From: Mixta sp031457955
GTDB taxonomy: Bacteria; Pseudomonadota; Gammaproteobacteria; Enterobacterales; Enterobacteriaceae
Direction: 5' to 3'
DNA: 64,000 bases
Assembly (NCBI RefSeq): GCF_031457955.1
Contig: NZ_JAVDXN010000004.1
Location: forward strand, 310,001-374,000
A program made the position numbers and the translations under genes. The notes beneath the pieces are model-generated. The model was not told the origin of the DNA. It made no database searches and saw only the letters and a program-made list of their open reading frames with translations. Positions 34,522 to 43,865 of the stretch are shown here, one piece after another (within the stretch, counting starts at the first letter, position 1; each line of letters starts with the position of its first letter).

Positions 34522-35277
34522 ATGACGCAGGCACAGCCGCTTTCAGCGCAAGATTTTGAACAGGCGCTGCGCGCCAAAGGCGCTTACTACCATATTCATC
34601 ATCCCTATCACATTGCGATGCACAACGGCAAAGCGACGCGTGAGCAGATTCAGGGCTGGGTAGCGAACCGCTACTATTATCAGACCAATATTCCGCTAAA
34701 AGATGCCGCCATTATGGCGAACTGCCCGCACCCGGAAGTACGCCGTAAATGGGTGCAGCGCATTCTCGATCACGACGGCTACGGTGACAGCGAAGGCGGC
34801 ATTGAGGCCTGGCTGCGGCTGGGCGAAGCGGTAGGGCTGGATCGCGAAGTGGTGCAGTCGGAAGCGCTGGTGCTGCCAGGCGTGCGCTTCGCGGTGGATG
34901 CCTATGTTAATTTCGCCCGCCGCGCCAACTGGCAGGAAGCGGCCTGTAGCTCGCTGACCGAGCTGTTTGCTCCGCAGATCCATCAGGCGCGGCTCGATAG
35001 CTGGCCGCAGCACTATCCGTGGATCGAAGCGGAAGGCTATGACTATTTCCGCAGCCGTTTGAGCCAGGCGAACCGCGATGTCGAACATGGTTTGCAGCTG
35101 GCGCTGGAATATTGCGACACGGTAGAGAAACAGCAGCGCATGCTGGAAATCCTGCAGTTTAAACTGGATATCCTGTGGAGCATGCTGGATGCCATGACCA
35201 TGGCTTACGAAATGAAACGCCCGCCTTACCATACGGTAACGGCGGATCTCGCCTGGCATAAAACGAGACTGGTGTAA
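34522..35277 (+). CDS. pqqC: Pyrroloquinoline-quinone synthase
   Basis: 251 residues, the family length. Signature blocks: HPYHIAMHNGKATREQIQGW, NRYYYQTNIPLKDAA and LFAPQIHQARLDSWPQHY with the His/Tyr cluster of the active site. It catalyses the final ring closure and oxidation to PQQ without a metal or cofactor. The stop overlaps the pqqD start by one base (TAATG). Confidence 0.98.
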   Translation: MTQAQPLSAQDFEQALRAKGAYYHIHHPYHIAMHNGKATREQIQGWVANRYYYQTNIPLKDAAIMANCPHPEVRRKWVQRILDHDGYGDSEGGIEAWLRLGEAVGLDREVVQSEALVLPGVRFAVDAYVNFARRANWQEAACSSLTELFAPQIHQARLDSWPQHYPWIEAEGYDYFRSRLSQANRDVEHGLQLALEYCDTVEKQQRMLEILQFKLDILWSMLDAMTMAYEMKRPPYHTVTADLAWHKTRLV

Positions 35278-35555
35278 TGGAAATTAACGCTTCACAGACG
35301 CCGCAATTCCGCCGTGGCTTTCGCCTGCAGTGGGAAGAGGCGCAAAACTGTCATGTCATTCTCTATCCCGAAGGCATGGCGCGCCTCAACGCCAGCGCGG
35401 CGGAAATTTTACTGCTGGTGGACGGCAAGCGCACGCTGGGCGATATCGTCGCTGAGCTAAATGCGCGCTTCCCCGGCGTGCCCGATCTGGGCAATGACGT
35501 TACTGATTTTTTTGGCCAGGCCTATGAACACAAGTGGATCATCTTCCGTGACTGA
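35277..35555 (+). CDS. pqqD: PqqA peptide chaperone PqqD
   Basis: 92 residues; typical PqqD block FRLQWEEAQNCHVILYPEG and EILLLVDGKRTLGDIVAEL. It binds PqqA and presents it to the radical SAM enzyme PqqE. Starts by TAATG overlap with pqqC, and overlaps the pqqE start. Confidence 0.96.
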   Translation: MEINASQTPQFRRGFRLQWEEAQNCHVILYPEGMARLNASAAEILLLVDGKRTLGDIVAELNARFPGVPDLGNDVTDFFGQAYEHKWIIFRD

Positions 35556-36687
35556 ACGGAAACCCGCGGTTAATCCGCCGCTGTGGCTGCTGGCGGAATT
35601 AACCTACCGTTGTCCGCTGCAATGCCCCTACTGCTCTAACCCGCTGGATTTTGCGCAGCAGGAAAAAGAGCTCACCACCGAGCAGTGGATTGAGGTATTT
35701 CGTCAGGCGCGAGCGATGGGCAGCGTGCAGATCGGTTTCTCCGGCGGCGAGCCGCTGGTGCGCAAAGATCTGCCGGAACTGATCGCAGCGGCGCGCAATC
35801 TCGGGTTTTATACCAACCTGATTACCTCCGGGATCGGGTTGACCGAGAAAAAGCTGGATAGCTTTGCCGAAGCCGGTCTGGATCATATTCAAATCAGCTT
35901 CCAGGCCAGCGATGAAACGCTGAATGCCGCGCTGGCGGGATCGGAAAAAGCGTTCCGGCAGAAGCTGGAGATGGCGCGGGCGGTGAAAGCGCACGGCTAT
36001 CCGATGGTGCTGAACTTTGTGCTGCATCGCCACAATATCGACCAGATCGATCGCATCATTGAGCTATGTATCGAGCTGGAAGCGGATGACGTCGAGCTGG
36101 CGACCTGTCAGTTTTACGGCTGGGCGCAGCTGAACCGTGAAGGACTGCTGCCGACGCGCGAGCAGATTGAACGGGCCGAAGCGGTGGTGAAGCAATATCG
36201 TCAGCGTATGGCGGAAAGCGGTAGCCTGACCAACCTGCTGTTTGTCACGCCCGATTATTACGAAGAGCGTCCAAAAGGCTGCATGGGCGGCTGGGGCGCG
36301 ATTTTCCTGAGCGTGACGCCGGAAGGCACCGCCTTGCCATGCCATAGCGCGCGTCAGCTGCCGGTGCAGTTCCCGTCGGTGCTGGAGCATGATTTGCAGC
36401 ATATCTGGTATGAATCCTTTGGTTTTAACCGTTATCGCGGCTTTGACTGGATGCCGGAGCCTTGCCGCTCCTGCGACGAAAAAGAGAAGGATTTCGGCGG
36501 CTGTCGCTGTCAGGCCTTTATGCTGACCGGCAATGCTGACAATGCCGATCCGGTCTGCGCAAAATCGCCGCATCACGGCAAAATCCTGGCGGCGCGCGAG
36601 GAAGCCAACTGCACCCAAATGCAAATCAGCCAGTTGCAGTTCCGTAATCGGGTCAATTCGCAGCTGATCTTTAAGGCGAACGCGTAA
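35548..36687 (+). CDS. pqqE: PqqA peptide cyclase (radical SAM/SPASM)
   Basis: 379 residues from a GTG at 35548 (TERKPAVNPPLWLLAELTYR), which matches the known PqqE N-terminus and overlaps pqqD by eight bases; an ATG at 35524 in the same frame is an alternative. The radical SAM cysteines are in CPLQCPYCSNP, and GFSGGEPL follows. C-terminal SPASM cluster cysteines appear in CHSARQL, CRSCDEKEKDFGGCRC and PVCAKSPHH. It forms the Glu-Tyr carbon-carbon bond in PqqA. Confidence 0.97.
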   Translation: MTERKPAVNPPLWLLAELTYRCPLQCPYCSNPLDFAQQEKELTTEQWIEVFRQARAMGSVQIGFSGGEPLVRKDLPELIAAARNLGFYTNLITSGIGLTEKKLDSFAEAGLDHIQISFQASDETLNAALAGSEKAFRQKLEMARAVKAHGYPMVLNFVLHRHNIDQIDRIIELCIELEADDVELATCQFYGWAQLNREGLLPTREQIERAEAVVKQYRQRMAESGSLTNLLFVTPDYYEERPKGCMGGWGAIFLSVTPEGTALPCHSARQLPVQFPSVLEHDLQHIWYESFGFNRYRGFDWMPEPCRSCDEKEKDFGGCRCQAFMLTGNADNADPVCAKSPHHGKILAAREEANCTQMQISQLQFRNRVNSQLIFKANA

Positions 36688-39059
36688 TGTCGCAGGCTGC
36701 TTCGTTGCGGCTGGATAATGGCCTGACGGTGCGGCTGCGGCACGATGCGCAGGCGATGGAGGCTGCCGCGCTGTTGCAGGTCGCCTGCGGCAGCGACAGC
36801 GAACCGGCACAATGGCCTGGTCTGGCACATCTGCTGGAGCATCTGCTGTTTACCGGCAGCGCGCGCTACCGCGACCAGCAGCGGCTGATGAGCTGGGTGC
36901 CTGCGCAGGGCGGTCGGTTGAATGCCACCACCCGCGCCGATCGCACCGCCTATTTCTTCAGCCTGCCCGCCAGCGCGCTGGAAGCGGGGCTGAGGCGGCT
37001 GGTGGATATGCTGGGGCAGCCGCTGCTGGCATCGGACGCCATCGCGCAGGAAATCACGGTGATTGACGCTGAATATCAACTATTGTGCCAGGACAGCCAA
37101 ACGTTGATCGGCGTGGCGCAGCGGCACTTTTTTCACGGCCCGCCTGCAATGCAACGCTTTCATGTTGGCAACCGCGCCAGCTTTGGCGACGATATCGATC
37201 GGCTACAGCAGGCTCTGCAAGATTTTCATCGGCAGCGCTATCACGCCGGAGCGATGACGCTGTGGCTTTCCGGACCGCAGCCGCTGTCAGAGCTGGAAGC
37301 GATTGCCCGGCGCTGCGCAGCCAGTCTGCCTGTTGCTGCTGACGTTGCGGCGTCGCCCTCGGCCTGCTTGCAGGCGCGGGCAGATGCGGCAGTGCGCGTC
37401 ACGGGGCCAACACAGTTTACGCTGACCTTTGCCCTTAACCACTGGCAGGAAAGCGATGCGGGCGCATGCGCGCTACTGGAAGCGCTGCTGCTGGATGAAG
37501 CGGAAGGCGGCCTGATGGCGCAGCTGCGTGCCGCTGACGCCTGCGATGGCGTGAGCTTACAGAGGGTCTGGCAGGGCGGCGGCGCGGCGCTGATTGCCGT
37601 CTGTTTTCTGGTGGCGCACCCACGGCCGGATCTGGCTGGGCTGCTGGAGGCAGCGCTGCGGCAATGGCTGGCGGCGCTGGCGGACTTTAATGCCACGCAG
37701 TTAAATCACTATTTGCAGCTGGCGCAACGCCGGTTTGCCGCTAAAAGCGCGCTTGATCGCTTACGTGAAGAGGCATTTGGCTTTGCGCCGCCTGCATCAG
37801 TGACGCCAGCGGCATGGCAGCGCTGGTTAAAACCGTTACAGCAGGCCGATCTTAGCCGCCTGTGGCTGGATGACGCCGTGCAGGGCGAAAGCAGCGCCTC
37901 GGCAGGGTTCACCTTTATCAGCGCGCCTTTCCGCTCTGTGCCCGCCGCGACCGCTTTACCGCTGCGCTTCTGGCCTTTTCCGCCGCTGGATATCCCACAG
38001 CGCCTGCCTGACGAGGCTGTTCCTTTGCGCCATCTGCCCTCGTCTGCGCCAGCGGTTTTTACCCTGCGTCCGGCGTTAAATGCGCCTGTCAGTGATGCTC
38101 TGGGCTATGCCTTGCAGGCGGCGCTGTGCGCGCTGGCGGCTCGTTTAGCGCATCAGGGCGGCAGGCTGAGCGTGGAGCGGCAACAAGGGATCTGGCAGCT
38201 GCAGCTAAGCGGCGAGCCGGACTTAATCTCGGCAGCGCTGGCGGCTATGGTGACGCGTTTGCAGGCGCTGACGTCAGCAGACGCAGGCGTACGTGCCTGG
38301 CAACGGCAGCAGCAGAAACAGCAGGGCGATATTGCGGTGCGGCGTCTGCTTAACCAGCTACCGCACTGGCTGCTGGCGCGGCAGCCCGCCTCTGATACGC
38401 TAAACGACACGACGTGGCAGGCGGCGCTGGTAGGCGGTAGCCCGGCGCTGGCCCGGACGCTGGCGCGCTTGCTAACGCCCTTACCGGGACGCGTGCAGGA
38501 AGCTAACGATTGGCTACAGTACGATTCGCTGCCAGAGCAACAGCATACGCTGCGCCTGACGCAGGGCGATAGCGCGCTGCTGCTATTTTATCCGCTGCCG
38601 CAGCCCGATCTGGAGGCGCAGCTGGCGTGGCGCATGTTGGCGTTGATTTATCAGCCCGCTTTTTTCCAGCGCTTGCGCGTAGAGCAGCAGGTTGGCTATG
38701 TGGTGAGCTGTAGCTTTCATCGGGCTGCCGATCGCGTCGGCGTGCTGTTTGCGCTGCAGTCGCCGCGCATCAGGGCTGAGGCGCTATTCACGTATATTCA
38801 GCGCTTTTTGCAGCAAATCGAGCAAGATATTGCCATTATTTCCGCTGATGAGCTGGCAGAAAAGCGTGAGCGATTATGGCAGGGGCTACAGCCAGACGGC
38901 GACGCGCTGGAACAGGCGCGGCACACGCTGGCGTTTCCCGAACTTACTTCGCCAGCGGCGCGTAAACAGCTGGCCAAGCTGGATGCATCCCGGCTGGTGG
39001 CATGGCATCGCATGCTTTGCAGCGTCCACGGCTGGCGCTGCGCTGCAGAGACTGAATAA
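36687..39059 (+). CDS. pqqF: PqqF, M16-family zinc protease for PQQ precursor processing
   Basis: 790 residues. The inverted zinc motif HLLEH is near residue 48 (GLAHLLEHLLFTGS) with the downstream Glu in EITVIDAEYQLL. Insulinase-like four-domain layout is consistent with enterobacterial PqqF, where it removes PqqA residues after crosslinking. It starts by TAATG overlap with pqqE and closes the operon; very GC-rich C-terminal half. Sequence is much less conserved than in the other Pqq proteins, as usual. Confidence 0.92.
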   Translation: MSQAASLRLDNGLTVRLRHDAQAMEAAALLQVACGSDSEPAQWPGLAHLLEHLLFTGSARYRDQQRLMSWVPAQGGRLNATTRADRTAYFFSLPASALEAGLRRLVDMLGQPLLASDAIAQEITVIDAEYQLLCQDSQTLIGVAQRHFFHGPPAMQRFHVGNRASFGDDIDRLQQALQDFHRQRYHAGAMTLWLSGPQPLSELEAIARRCAASLPVAADVAASPSACLQARADAAVRVTGPTQFTLTFALNHWQESDAGACALLEALLLDEAEGGLMAQLRAADACDGVSLQRVWQGGGAALIAVCFLVAHPRPDLAGLLEAALRQWLAALADFNATQLNHYLQLAQRRFAAKSALDRLREEAFGFAPPASVTPAAWQRWLKPLQQADLSRLWLDDAVQGESSASAGFTFISAPFRSVPAATALPLRFWPFPPLDIPQRLPDEAVPLRHLPSSAPAVFTLRPALNAPVSDALGYALQAALCALAARLAHQGGRLSVERQQGIWQLQLSGEPDLISAALAAMVTRLQALTSADAGVRAWQRQQQKQQGDIAVRRLLNQLPHWLLARQPASDTLNDTTWQAALVGGSPALARTLARLLTPLPGRVQEANDWLQYDSLPEQQHTLRLTQGDSALLLFYPLPQPDLEAQLAWRMLALIYQPAFFQRLRVEQQVGYVVSCSFHRAADRVGVLFALQSPRIRAEALFTYIQRFLQQIEQDIAIISADELAEKRERLWQGLQPDGDALEQARHTLAFPELTSPAARKQLAKLDASRLVAWHRMLCSVHGWRCAAETE

Positions 39060-39065
39060 ACCGAC

Positions 39066-40034
39066 CTAAGATTGCAGGCGACGCGCTTTTTTATGCTGAT
39101 ACATAATGCCGTCGCTGTGATTCAGCAGCGAGGCCAGCGGCTGCGGCTGGGTGGGATCGAACTCCACCATTCCCACGGAAAATTTGAGGCGGTAGCGACG
39201 ATCAAGTGGTTGCATATAATTTTCCAGCTCGTCGCGAAACGCGTCCAGCCGCGCATTTGCCTGCTGCTGATTCATATCGATAAACAGCACGACAAACTCA
39301 TCGCCGCCGAGGCGGGCAAATAGCGCCGACTGGCGAAAGCCGGTTTTCAGCGCGTCGGCAAAATCCATTAGTGCCCGATCGCCTTCCCGATGTCCGTATG
39401 TATCGTTGATCTGCTTGAACTGATCGAGATCGAAAAATGCCAGACAGGCGAAACAGTGGCGCAGCACACACTCTTTCAGCAGCATCTGCCCCAGCGTCAT
39501 AAAGCCGCGTCGGTTAGAAATCTGCGTTAGCTCATCGGAGGTGGCCGCCTGGAAATTAACCAGCTCTGCTTCCGCCATTGAAGCCAGATCGCGCAGGGCA
39601 ATGGCGTCTTCCGCATCAAACGTGCGCGGTTGGCTGTCCAGAATGCACAGCGTTCCCACTTTGGCACCGTTAGGCGCGCGTAGCGGGCAGCCTGCGTAAA
39701 AGCGAATATGGGGTTCGTCGATTACCAACGGATTATCGTAAAAACGTGGGTCATCGCACGCATTCTCTACCACCATGACGTCATCCTGCAGAATGGCATG
39801 ACCGCAAAAAGAGATATCGCGCGTGGTTTCGGTGGCGTTGATGCCGTCTCCTGATTTAAACCACTGATGCTCTGCATCCAACAGGCTGACAACCGAAACT
39901 GAGACGTTGAACAGCCGTTTTGCCAGGCGCGTCAGACGATCAAAACGCTCCTCAGCGGGCGTGTTTAATATTTTCAGCGCATGAAGCTCGTTCAGGCGCT
40001 GAGTCTCATTGGCAGGGATTTTTGGTGTTTTCAT
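39066..40034 (-). CDS. GAF-GGDEF diguanylate cyclase
   Basis: 322 residues from the ATG at 40034, with GAAGG suitably upstream; a TTG four codons earlier is possible. Residues about 20-150 form a GAF domain (RLFNVSVSVVSLLDAEHQWFK, FCGHAIL, GCPLRAPNGAKVGTLC) and 155-320 a GGDEF domain with intact RLGGDEFVVLF. The inhibitory I-site RxxD is not conserved (RQSA five residues before the motif), so product inhibition is unlikely. It should make cyclic di-GMP in the cytoplasm in response to a GAF ligand. No EAL domain and no membrane segment. It converges on pqqF with a 6-base gap. Confidence 0.92.
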   Translation of the reverse strand: MKTPKIPANETQRLNELHALKILNTPAEERFDRLTRLAKRLFNVSVSVVSLLDAEHQWFKSGDGINATETTRDISFCGHAILQDDVMVVENACDDPRFYDNPLVIDEPHIRFYAGCPLRAPNGAKVGTLCILDSQPRTFDAEDAIALRDLASMAEAELVNFQAATSDELTQISNRRGFMTLGQMLLKECVLRHCFACLAFFDLDQFKQINDTYGHREGDRALMDFADALKTGFRQSALFARLGGDEFVVLFIDMNQQQANARLDAFRDELENYMQPLDRRYRLKFSVGMVEFDPTQPQPLASLLNHSDGIMYQHKKARRLQS

Positions 40035-40286
40035 AAAAGCCTTCAAACTTTATAGTTTTTGATTTATGTACTCTCTGTGACAGTATCGGTTAGAAAAGGC
40101 ACAACTTCAGAATAAAACCATACTAGCTTTACACCGCCGTAAATAAATCCGTACGTCCCGCTGCGCTTGCCGCAGCTGCCGCAGCGGAACCGTTACCTTA
40201 GTCACTGTGTGAAAGGAGGTAAAACCTGAAGGGGAAAAAAGCGGATAATCAGGGATCCAGGCAGCCGTGCGGCTGCCTGTCAGGAA
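40035..40286. other. Intergenic region between hemB and the diguanylate cyclase gene
   Basis: About 250 bases. Contains the hemB 3' hairpin AGGCAGCC-GTGC-GGCTGCCT (40259-40278, no T-run) and a perfect but apparently unused Shine-Dalgarno-like GAAAGGAGGT at 40211 with no open frame behind it. Confidence 0.4.
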
Positions 40287-41264
40287 TTACAGCAGGTTAC
40301 GCTCTGCCAGATCGAGCGCGAAATAGCTGAAGATGACATCGGCACCCGCGCGTTTAATGGCGCCCAGGCTTTCCAGAATCACTGCATCTTCATTGATCGC
40401 GCCAGCCTGCGCGGCAAACTTGATCATCGCATATTCGCCGCTTACCTGATAAGCCGCCAGCGGCAGTTCGGTACGTTCACGGATGTCGCGCAGAATATCC
40501 AGATAAGCGCCCGCCGGTTTGACCATCAGCGAATCCGCCCCTTCCGCCGCGTCAATTAACGATTCACGGATCGCTTCACGGCGGTTCATTGGGTTCATCT
40601 GATAGGTTTTACGATCGCCTTTCAGCGCAGTGCCCGCCGCTTCGCGGAACGGACCGTAGAACGATGAGGCGAATTTAGTGGAGTAGGACATAATCGCGGT
40701 ATCGGTAAAGCCCGCTTCATCCAGCGCCCGACGAATCGCCGCAACCTGACCATCCATCGCCGCAGAAGGGGCGATAAAGTCAGCCCCCGCCTGTGCGGCG
40801 ACCACCGCCTGCCTGCCGAGGTTAATCAGCGTTGCGTCATTATCCACGCCGTGATCGCACAGCACGCCGCAGTGGCCGTGCGAGGTATATTCACAAAAAC
40901 AGGTATCGGACATCACGATCATTTCCGGCACCGCATCTTTGCAAATGCGCGACATACGCGCCACCAGGCCGTTTTCCTGCCAGGCATCGCTGCCGGTGGC
41001 GTCGGTGTGATGTGAGATACCGAAGGTCATCACCGAGCGGATACCCGCTTTTGCGATGCGTTCGATCTCATACGCCAGACGTTTTTCCGGGATACGCATC
41101 ACGCCCGGCATCGCTTCAATCGCTTTGTAATCATCCACGCCTTCTTCAACAAAAATCGGCAGCGCCAGATCGTTGCGGCTTAGCGTGGTTTCCTGGAACA
41201 TATCACGCAGCGCAGCGCTTTTGCGTAATCTTCTGGGACGATTAATCAGAGAAAAATCAGACAT
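40287..41264 (-). CDS. hemB: Delta-aminolevulinic acid dehydratase (porphobilinogen synthase)
   Basis: 325 residues. Zinc cysteines lie in CFCEYTSHGHCGVLC, the first active-site Lys in SYSTKFASSFYGPFREA and the Schiff-base Lys in SLMVKPAGAYLD. It condenses two 5-aminolevulinate molecules to porphobilinogen in haem synthesis. The ribosome site is weak (AGCAAAAAATT before ATG). Transcribed alone, with an MBL-fold gene 112 bases upstream in the same orientation. Confidence 0.98.
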   Translation of the reverse strand: MSDFSLINRPRRLRKSAALRDMFQETTLSRNDLALPIFVEEGVDDYKAIEAMPGVMRIPEKRLAYEIERIAKAGIRSVMTFGISHHTDATGSDAWQENGLVARMSRICKDAVPEMIVMSDTCFCEYTSHGHCGVLCDHGVDNDATLINLGRQAVVAAQAGADFIAPSAAMDGQVAAIRRALDEAGFTDTAIMSYSTKFASSFYGPFREAAGTALKGDRKTYQMNPMNRREAIRESLIDAAEGADSLMVKPAGAYLDILRDIRERTELPLAAYQVSGEYAMIKFAAQAGAINEDAVILESLGAIKRAGADVIFSYFALDLAERNLL

Positions 41265-41376
41265 AATTTTTTGCTATACAGGTGAAAAAGTCATCGTAGT
41301 TTACGCCCTTTTCGCAGAGCGAGTGAAACTTCCCGTGCGGCCTTGCCAGCAAAGGTTAACCCCAACCGCCGCTTTT

Positions 41377-42207
41377 TTATCGGCTACGCGCCTGCATACG
41401 TGCCAGCTCTTGCGCATCGTGGCTGCAAAACAGCGTGATATTTTCCTGCTGACTCAGGGATAGCCGCCGCAGCCGCTGCTGGTTCTCGCGCCGCGCCGCA
41501 TTATCAGTGGCCATCATCCACTGATAAAAGCGCAGCCCTGGCGTACAGTGACGCTGCGGCTGATACATCTCTCCGCGATAAAACCAGGCATCCCCGCCGT
41601 GCAGCAGCCAGCCGTCCGGTTGCTGGATAGCCACCCCCGCATGGCCTGGCGTATGCCCCGGCAGCGGAATCAACAGGATTTCAGGCGGCAGCCCGTTTAA
41701 TGCTTTCACGGCGGAAAATCCTTGCCAGCTTTCGCCCTGCGGCTGATAGGTTTGCCATTGAATATCCGCAGGCCACTGCGCCGGACGATAGCGGCGGCGC
41801 TGTAACCAGTTATCGCGCTGATGGCTGGTTTCCAGCTCCTGTTGCAACAGATGAACACGCGCATTGGGAAAATCGGTTAGCCCACCGGCGTGATCGAAAT
41901 CGAGATGGGTCAGCACAATATGGCGCACGTCCTGTGCCTGAAAACCCAGCCGTTTTACCTGCGCCAATGCGCTAAGCTCCGGTTTGCGCTGGATATTATT
42001 CAGCTGGCGAAAGAAGAGGGCGATACGGGAATCGCGGCGGAGATCCTGTTCGCCAAAGCCGGTATCCACCAGCACCAGCCCGTCGCGATCGGTTTCAATT
42101 AATAAGCAGTGACAAACCAGATGTGCATGCAGCCCTTTGCTGAAACCGTCATACAACGCACCGCCAAAAGGACACATCGAACCACAGCTCAGGTGGTGTA
42201 TCCGCAT
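41377..42207 (-). CDS. MBL-fold metallo-hydrolase, lactonase-like
   Basis: 276 residues. Metal motif THLDFDHAGGL (second His of the usual HxHxDH replaced by Asp, a variant seen in one MBL subfamily), plus PLPGHTPGHAG, HGGDAWFYRGE and C-terminal FCSHDAQE, which supply the remaining ligands. The layout resembles AHL-lactonase/YtnP-like hydrolases, but this similarity does not prove quorum quenching. CPFGGALYDGF near the N-terminus is characteristic. AAGGAGAAAGG lies upstream of the ATG. Confidence 0.85.
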   Translation of the reverse strand: MRIHHLSCGSMCPFGGALYDGFSKGLHAHLVCHCLLIETDRDGLVLVDTGFGEQDLRRDSRIALFFRQLNNIQRKPELSALAQVKRLGFQAQDVRHIVLTHLDFDHAGGLTDFPNARVHLLQQELETSHQRDNWLQRRRYRPAQWPADIQWQTYQPQGESWQGFSAVKALNGLPPEILLIPLPGHTPGHAGVAIQQPDGWLLHGGDAWFYRGEMYQPQRHCTPGLRFYQWMMATDNAARRENQQRLRRLSLSQQENITLFCSHDAQELARMQARSR

Positions 42208-42332
42208 AGCCTTTCTCCTTAAACGTAAAGTATAAGTGTGGGCGCTAATCGGTCAGCAAGCCAAACGGCAGCATGGTAAGGCGGGGATCGGGTTGGATAA
42301 AAACGCCAAAGCGACGGCGTTGCCGCCAAAAA

Positions 42333-42355
42333 AAAGCCCCTCAGCGAGGGGCTTT
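42333..42355 (-). terminator. Terminator of proP
   Basis: Perfect 10-bp stem AAAGCCCCTC / GAGGGGCTTT with a 3-base loop begins 5 bases after the proP stop and runs into eight T residues on the minus strand. Confidence 0.95.
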
Positions 42356-42359
42356 ATTA

Positions 42360-43865
42360 TTACTCGTTAATACGTGGATGCTGCTCAATCAGATTTTTAC
42401 GTCGCTCCTCCAGCCTCGCAATCTCTTCGGTAATATCCTCGATTTTATGCTCGATATTATCGTGATGCTCCTGCAGGATTTCACGTGCTTCGTTAAGATC
42501 GGAAGCCGCTGGCGTCGCGCCTTTCAGCGGTTTGTTGGCGGTCTCTTTCATGGTAAGACCGGTAATAAGACCGACCACCGCGATCACCATCAGGTAGTAA
42601 GCGGGCATGTAAAGATCGTTTGACGTTTCCACCAGCCAGGCCGCCAGCGTAGGCGTCAAACCGGCAACCAGCACTGAAATGTTAAAGGCGCTTGCCAGCG
42701 CGCTGTAGCGAATGTGCGTTGGGAACATCGCTGGCAGCGTTGAGGCCATGACGCCGGTAAAGCAGTTCAACATGATGGCCAGCATCAGCAGACCGGCAAA
42801 AATCAGCCCCAACACGTTACTGTTGATCAACATAAAGGCGGGAATCGACAAGAACAGCAGGGCGATACTGCCAATAATCACAAACGGGCGACGACCAAAG
42901 CGGTCGCTCAGCAGACCAATCACCGGCTGAATAAACAGCATACCCATCATGATGGCGATGATAATCAATACGCCGTGATCTTCTGAGTAGTGCAGATTAT
43001 GCGAGAGGTAGCTCGGCATATAGGTCAGCAGCATGTAATAGGTGACGTTGGTAGAGATTACCAAGCCAACGCAGGTCAGCAGGCTTTTCCAGTGTTTGGT
43101 GGCGATTTCGCGGAAAGAGACTTTCGGCCCTTCACGCAAACCTTCGCGATCGCCCTGTTCCAGTTTTTCCACATGCTGTTGAAACGCAGGGGTTTCTTCC
43201 AGCGCATGGCGCAGGTAAAGCCCAATGATACCCAGCGGCAGCGCCACAAAGAAAGGCAGACGCCAGCCCCAGGAGAGGAAGTTGGCTTCGCCGATAATGG
43301 CTGAGATCAGCACGACCAGGCCTGCACCCATCACAAAGCCAGCGATAGAGCCGAAATCAAGCCAGCTGCCCATAAAGCCGCGTTTGCGGTCAGGCGAGTA
43401 TTCGGCCACAAAGATAGAAGCGCCGGTATATTCGCCGCCTACCGAGAAGCCCTGCGCCATTTTCGCCAGCAGCAGCAATATTGGTGCCCAAATGCCAATC
43501 GATTCGTAAGAGGGGATCAGGCCGATACAGAATGTACTGAGCGACATGATAATAATGGTGATCGACAGGATTTTCTGGCGTCCGTACTTGTCGCCAAGCA
43601 TGCCGAAAAACAGCCCGCCTAACGGACGGATCAAAAAGGGAACGGAAAAGGTGGCCAGCGCGGCGATCATCTGTACGCCCGGATCGGCGCCAGGGAAAAA
43701 GACTTTACCTAAGGCATAGGCAACAAAACCGTATACCCCAAAATCGAACCACTCCATCGCATTGCCAAGCGATGCGGCGGTAATGGCCTTGCGTAAACGT
43801 GCGTCATCGATGATGGTAACGTCACCAAGCGCAATAGGTTTGACACGCTTCCTACGTAGCTTCAT
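42360..43865 (-). CDS. proP: Glycine betaine/proline symporter
   Basis: 501 residues from the ATG at 43865, aligning with E. coli ProP from its start (KRVKPIALGDVTIIDD); 35 further upstream codons are not conserved. Twelve membrane segments of the MFS, with the osmolyte-transporter mark AMEWFDFGVYGFVAYALGK and MFS loop GMLGDKYGRQKIL. The C-terminal coiled coil typical of osmosensing ProP is present (EILQEHHDNIEHKIEDITEE, heptad spacing), which in E. coli forms an antiparallel dimer. It takes up proline and betaine with protons at high osmolality. Confidence 0.97.
   Translation of the reverse strand: MKLRRKRVKPIALGDVTIIDDARLRKAITAASLGNAMEWFDFGVYGFVAYALGKVFFPGADPGVQMIAALATFSVPFLIRPLGGLFFGMLGDKYGRQKILSITIIIMSLSTFCIGLIPSYESIGIWAPILLLLAKMAQGFSVGGEYTGASIFVAEYSPDRKRGFMGSWLDFGSIAGFVMGAGLVVLISAIIGEANFLSWGWRLPFFVALPLGIIGLYLRHALEETPAFQQHVEKLEQGDREGLREGPKVSFREIATKHWKSLLTCVGLVISTNVTYYMLLTYMPSYLSHNLHYSEDHGVLIIIAIMMGMLFIQPVIGLLSDRFGRRPFVIIGSIALLFLSIPAFMLINSNVLGLIFAGLLMLAIMLNCFTGVMASTLPAMFPTHIRYSALASAFNISVLVAGLTPTLAAWLVETSNDLYMPAYYLMVIAVVGLITGLTMKETANKPLKGATPAASDLNEAREILQEHHDNIEHKIEDITEEIARLEERRKNLIEQHPRINE

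Noticed and set aside
40205..40235. Perfect Shine-Dalgarno-like GAAAGGAGGT in the hemB-cyclase gap
   Set aside because: No start codon at proper spacing leads to an open frame on the plus strand.
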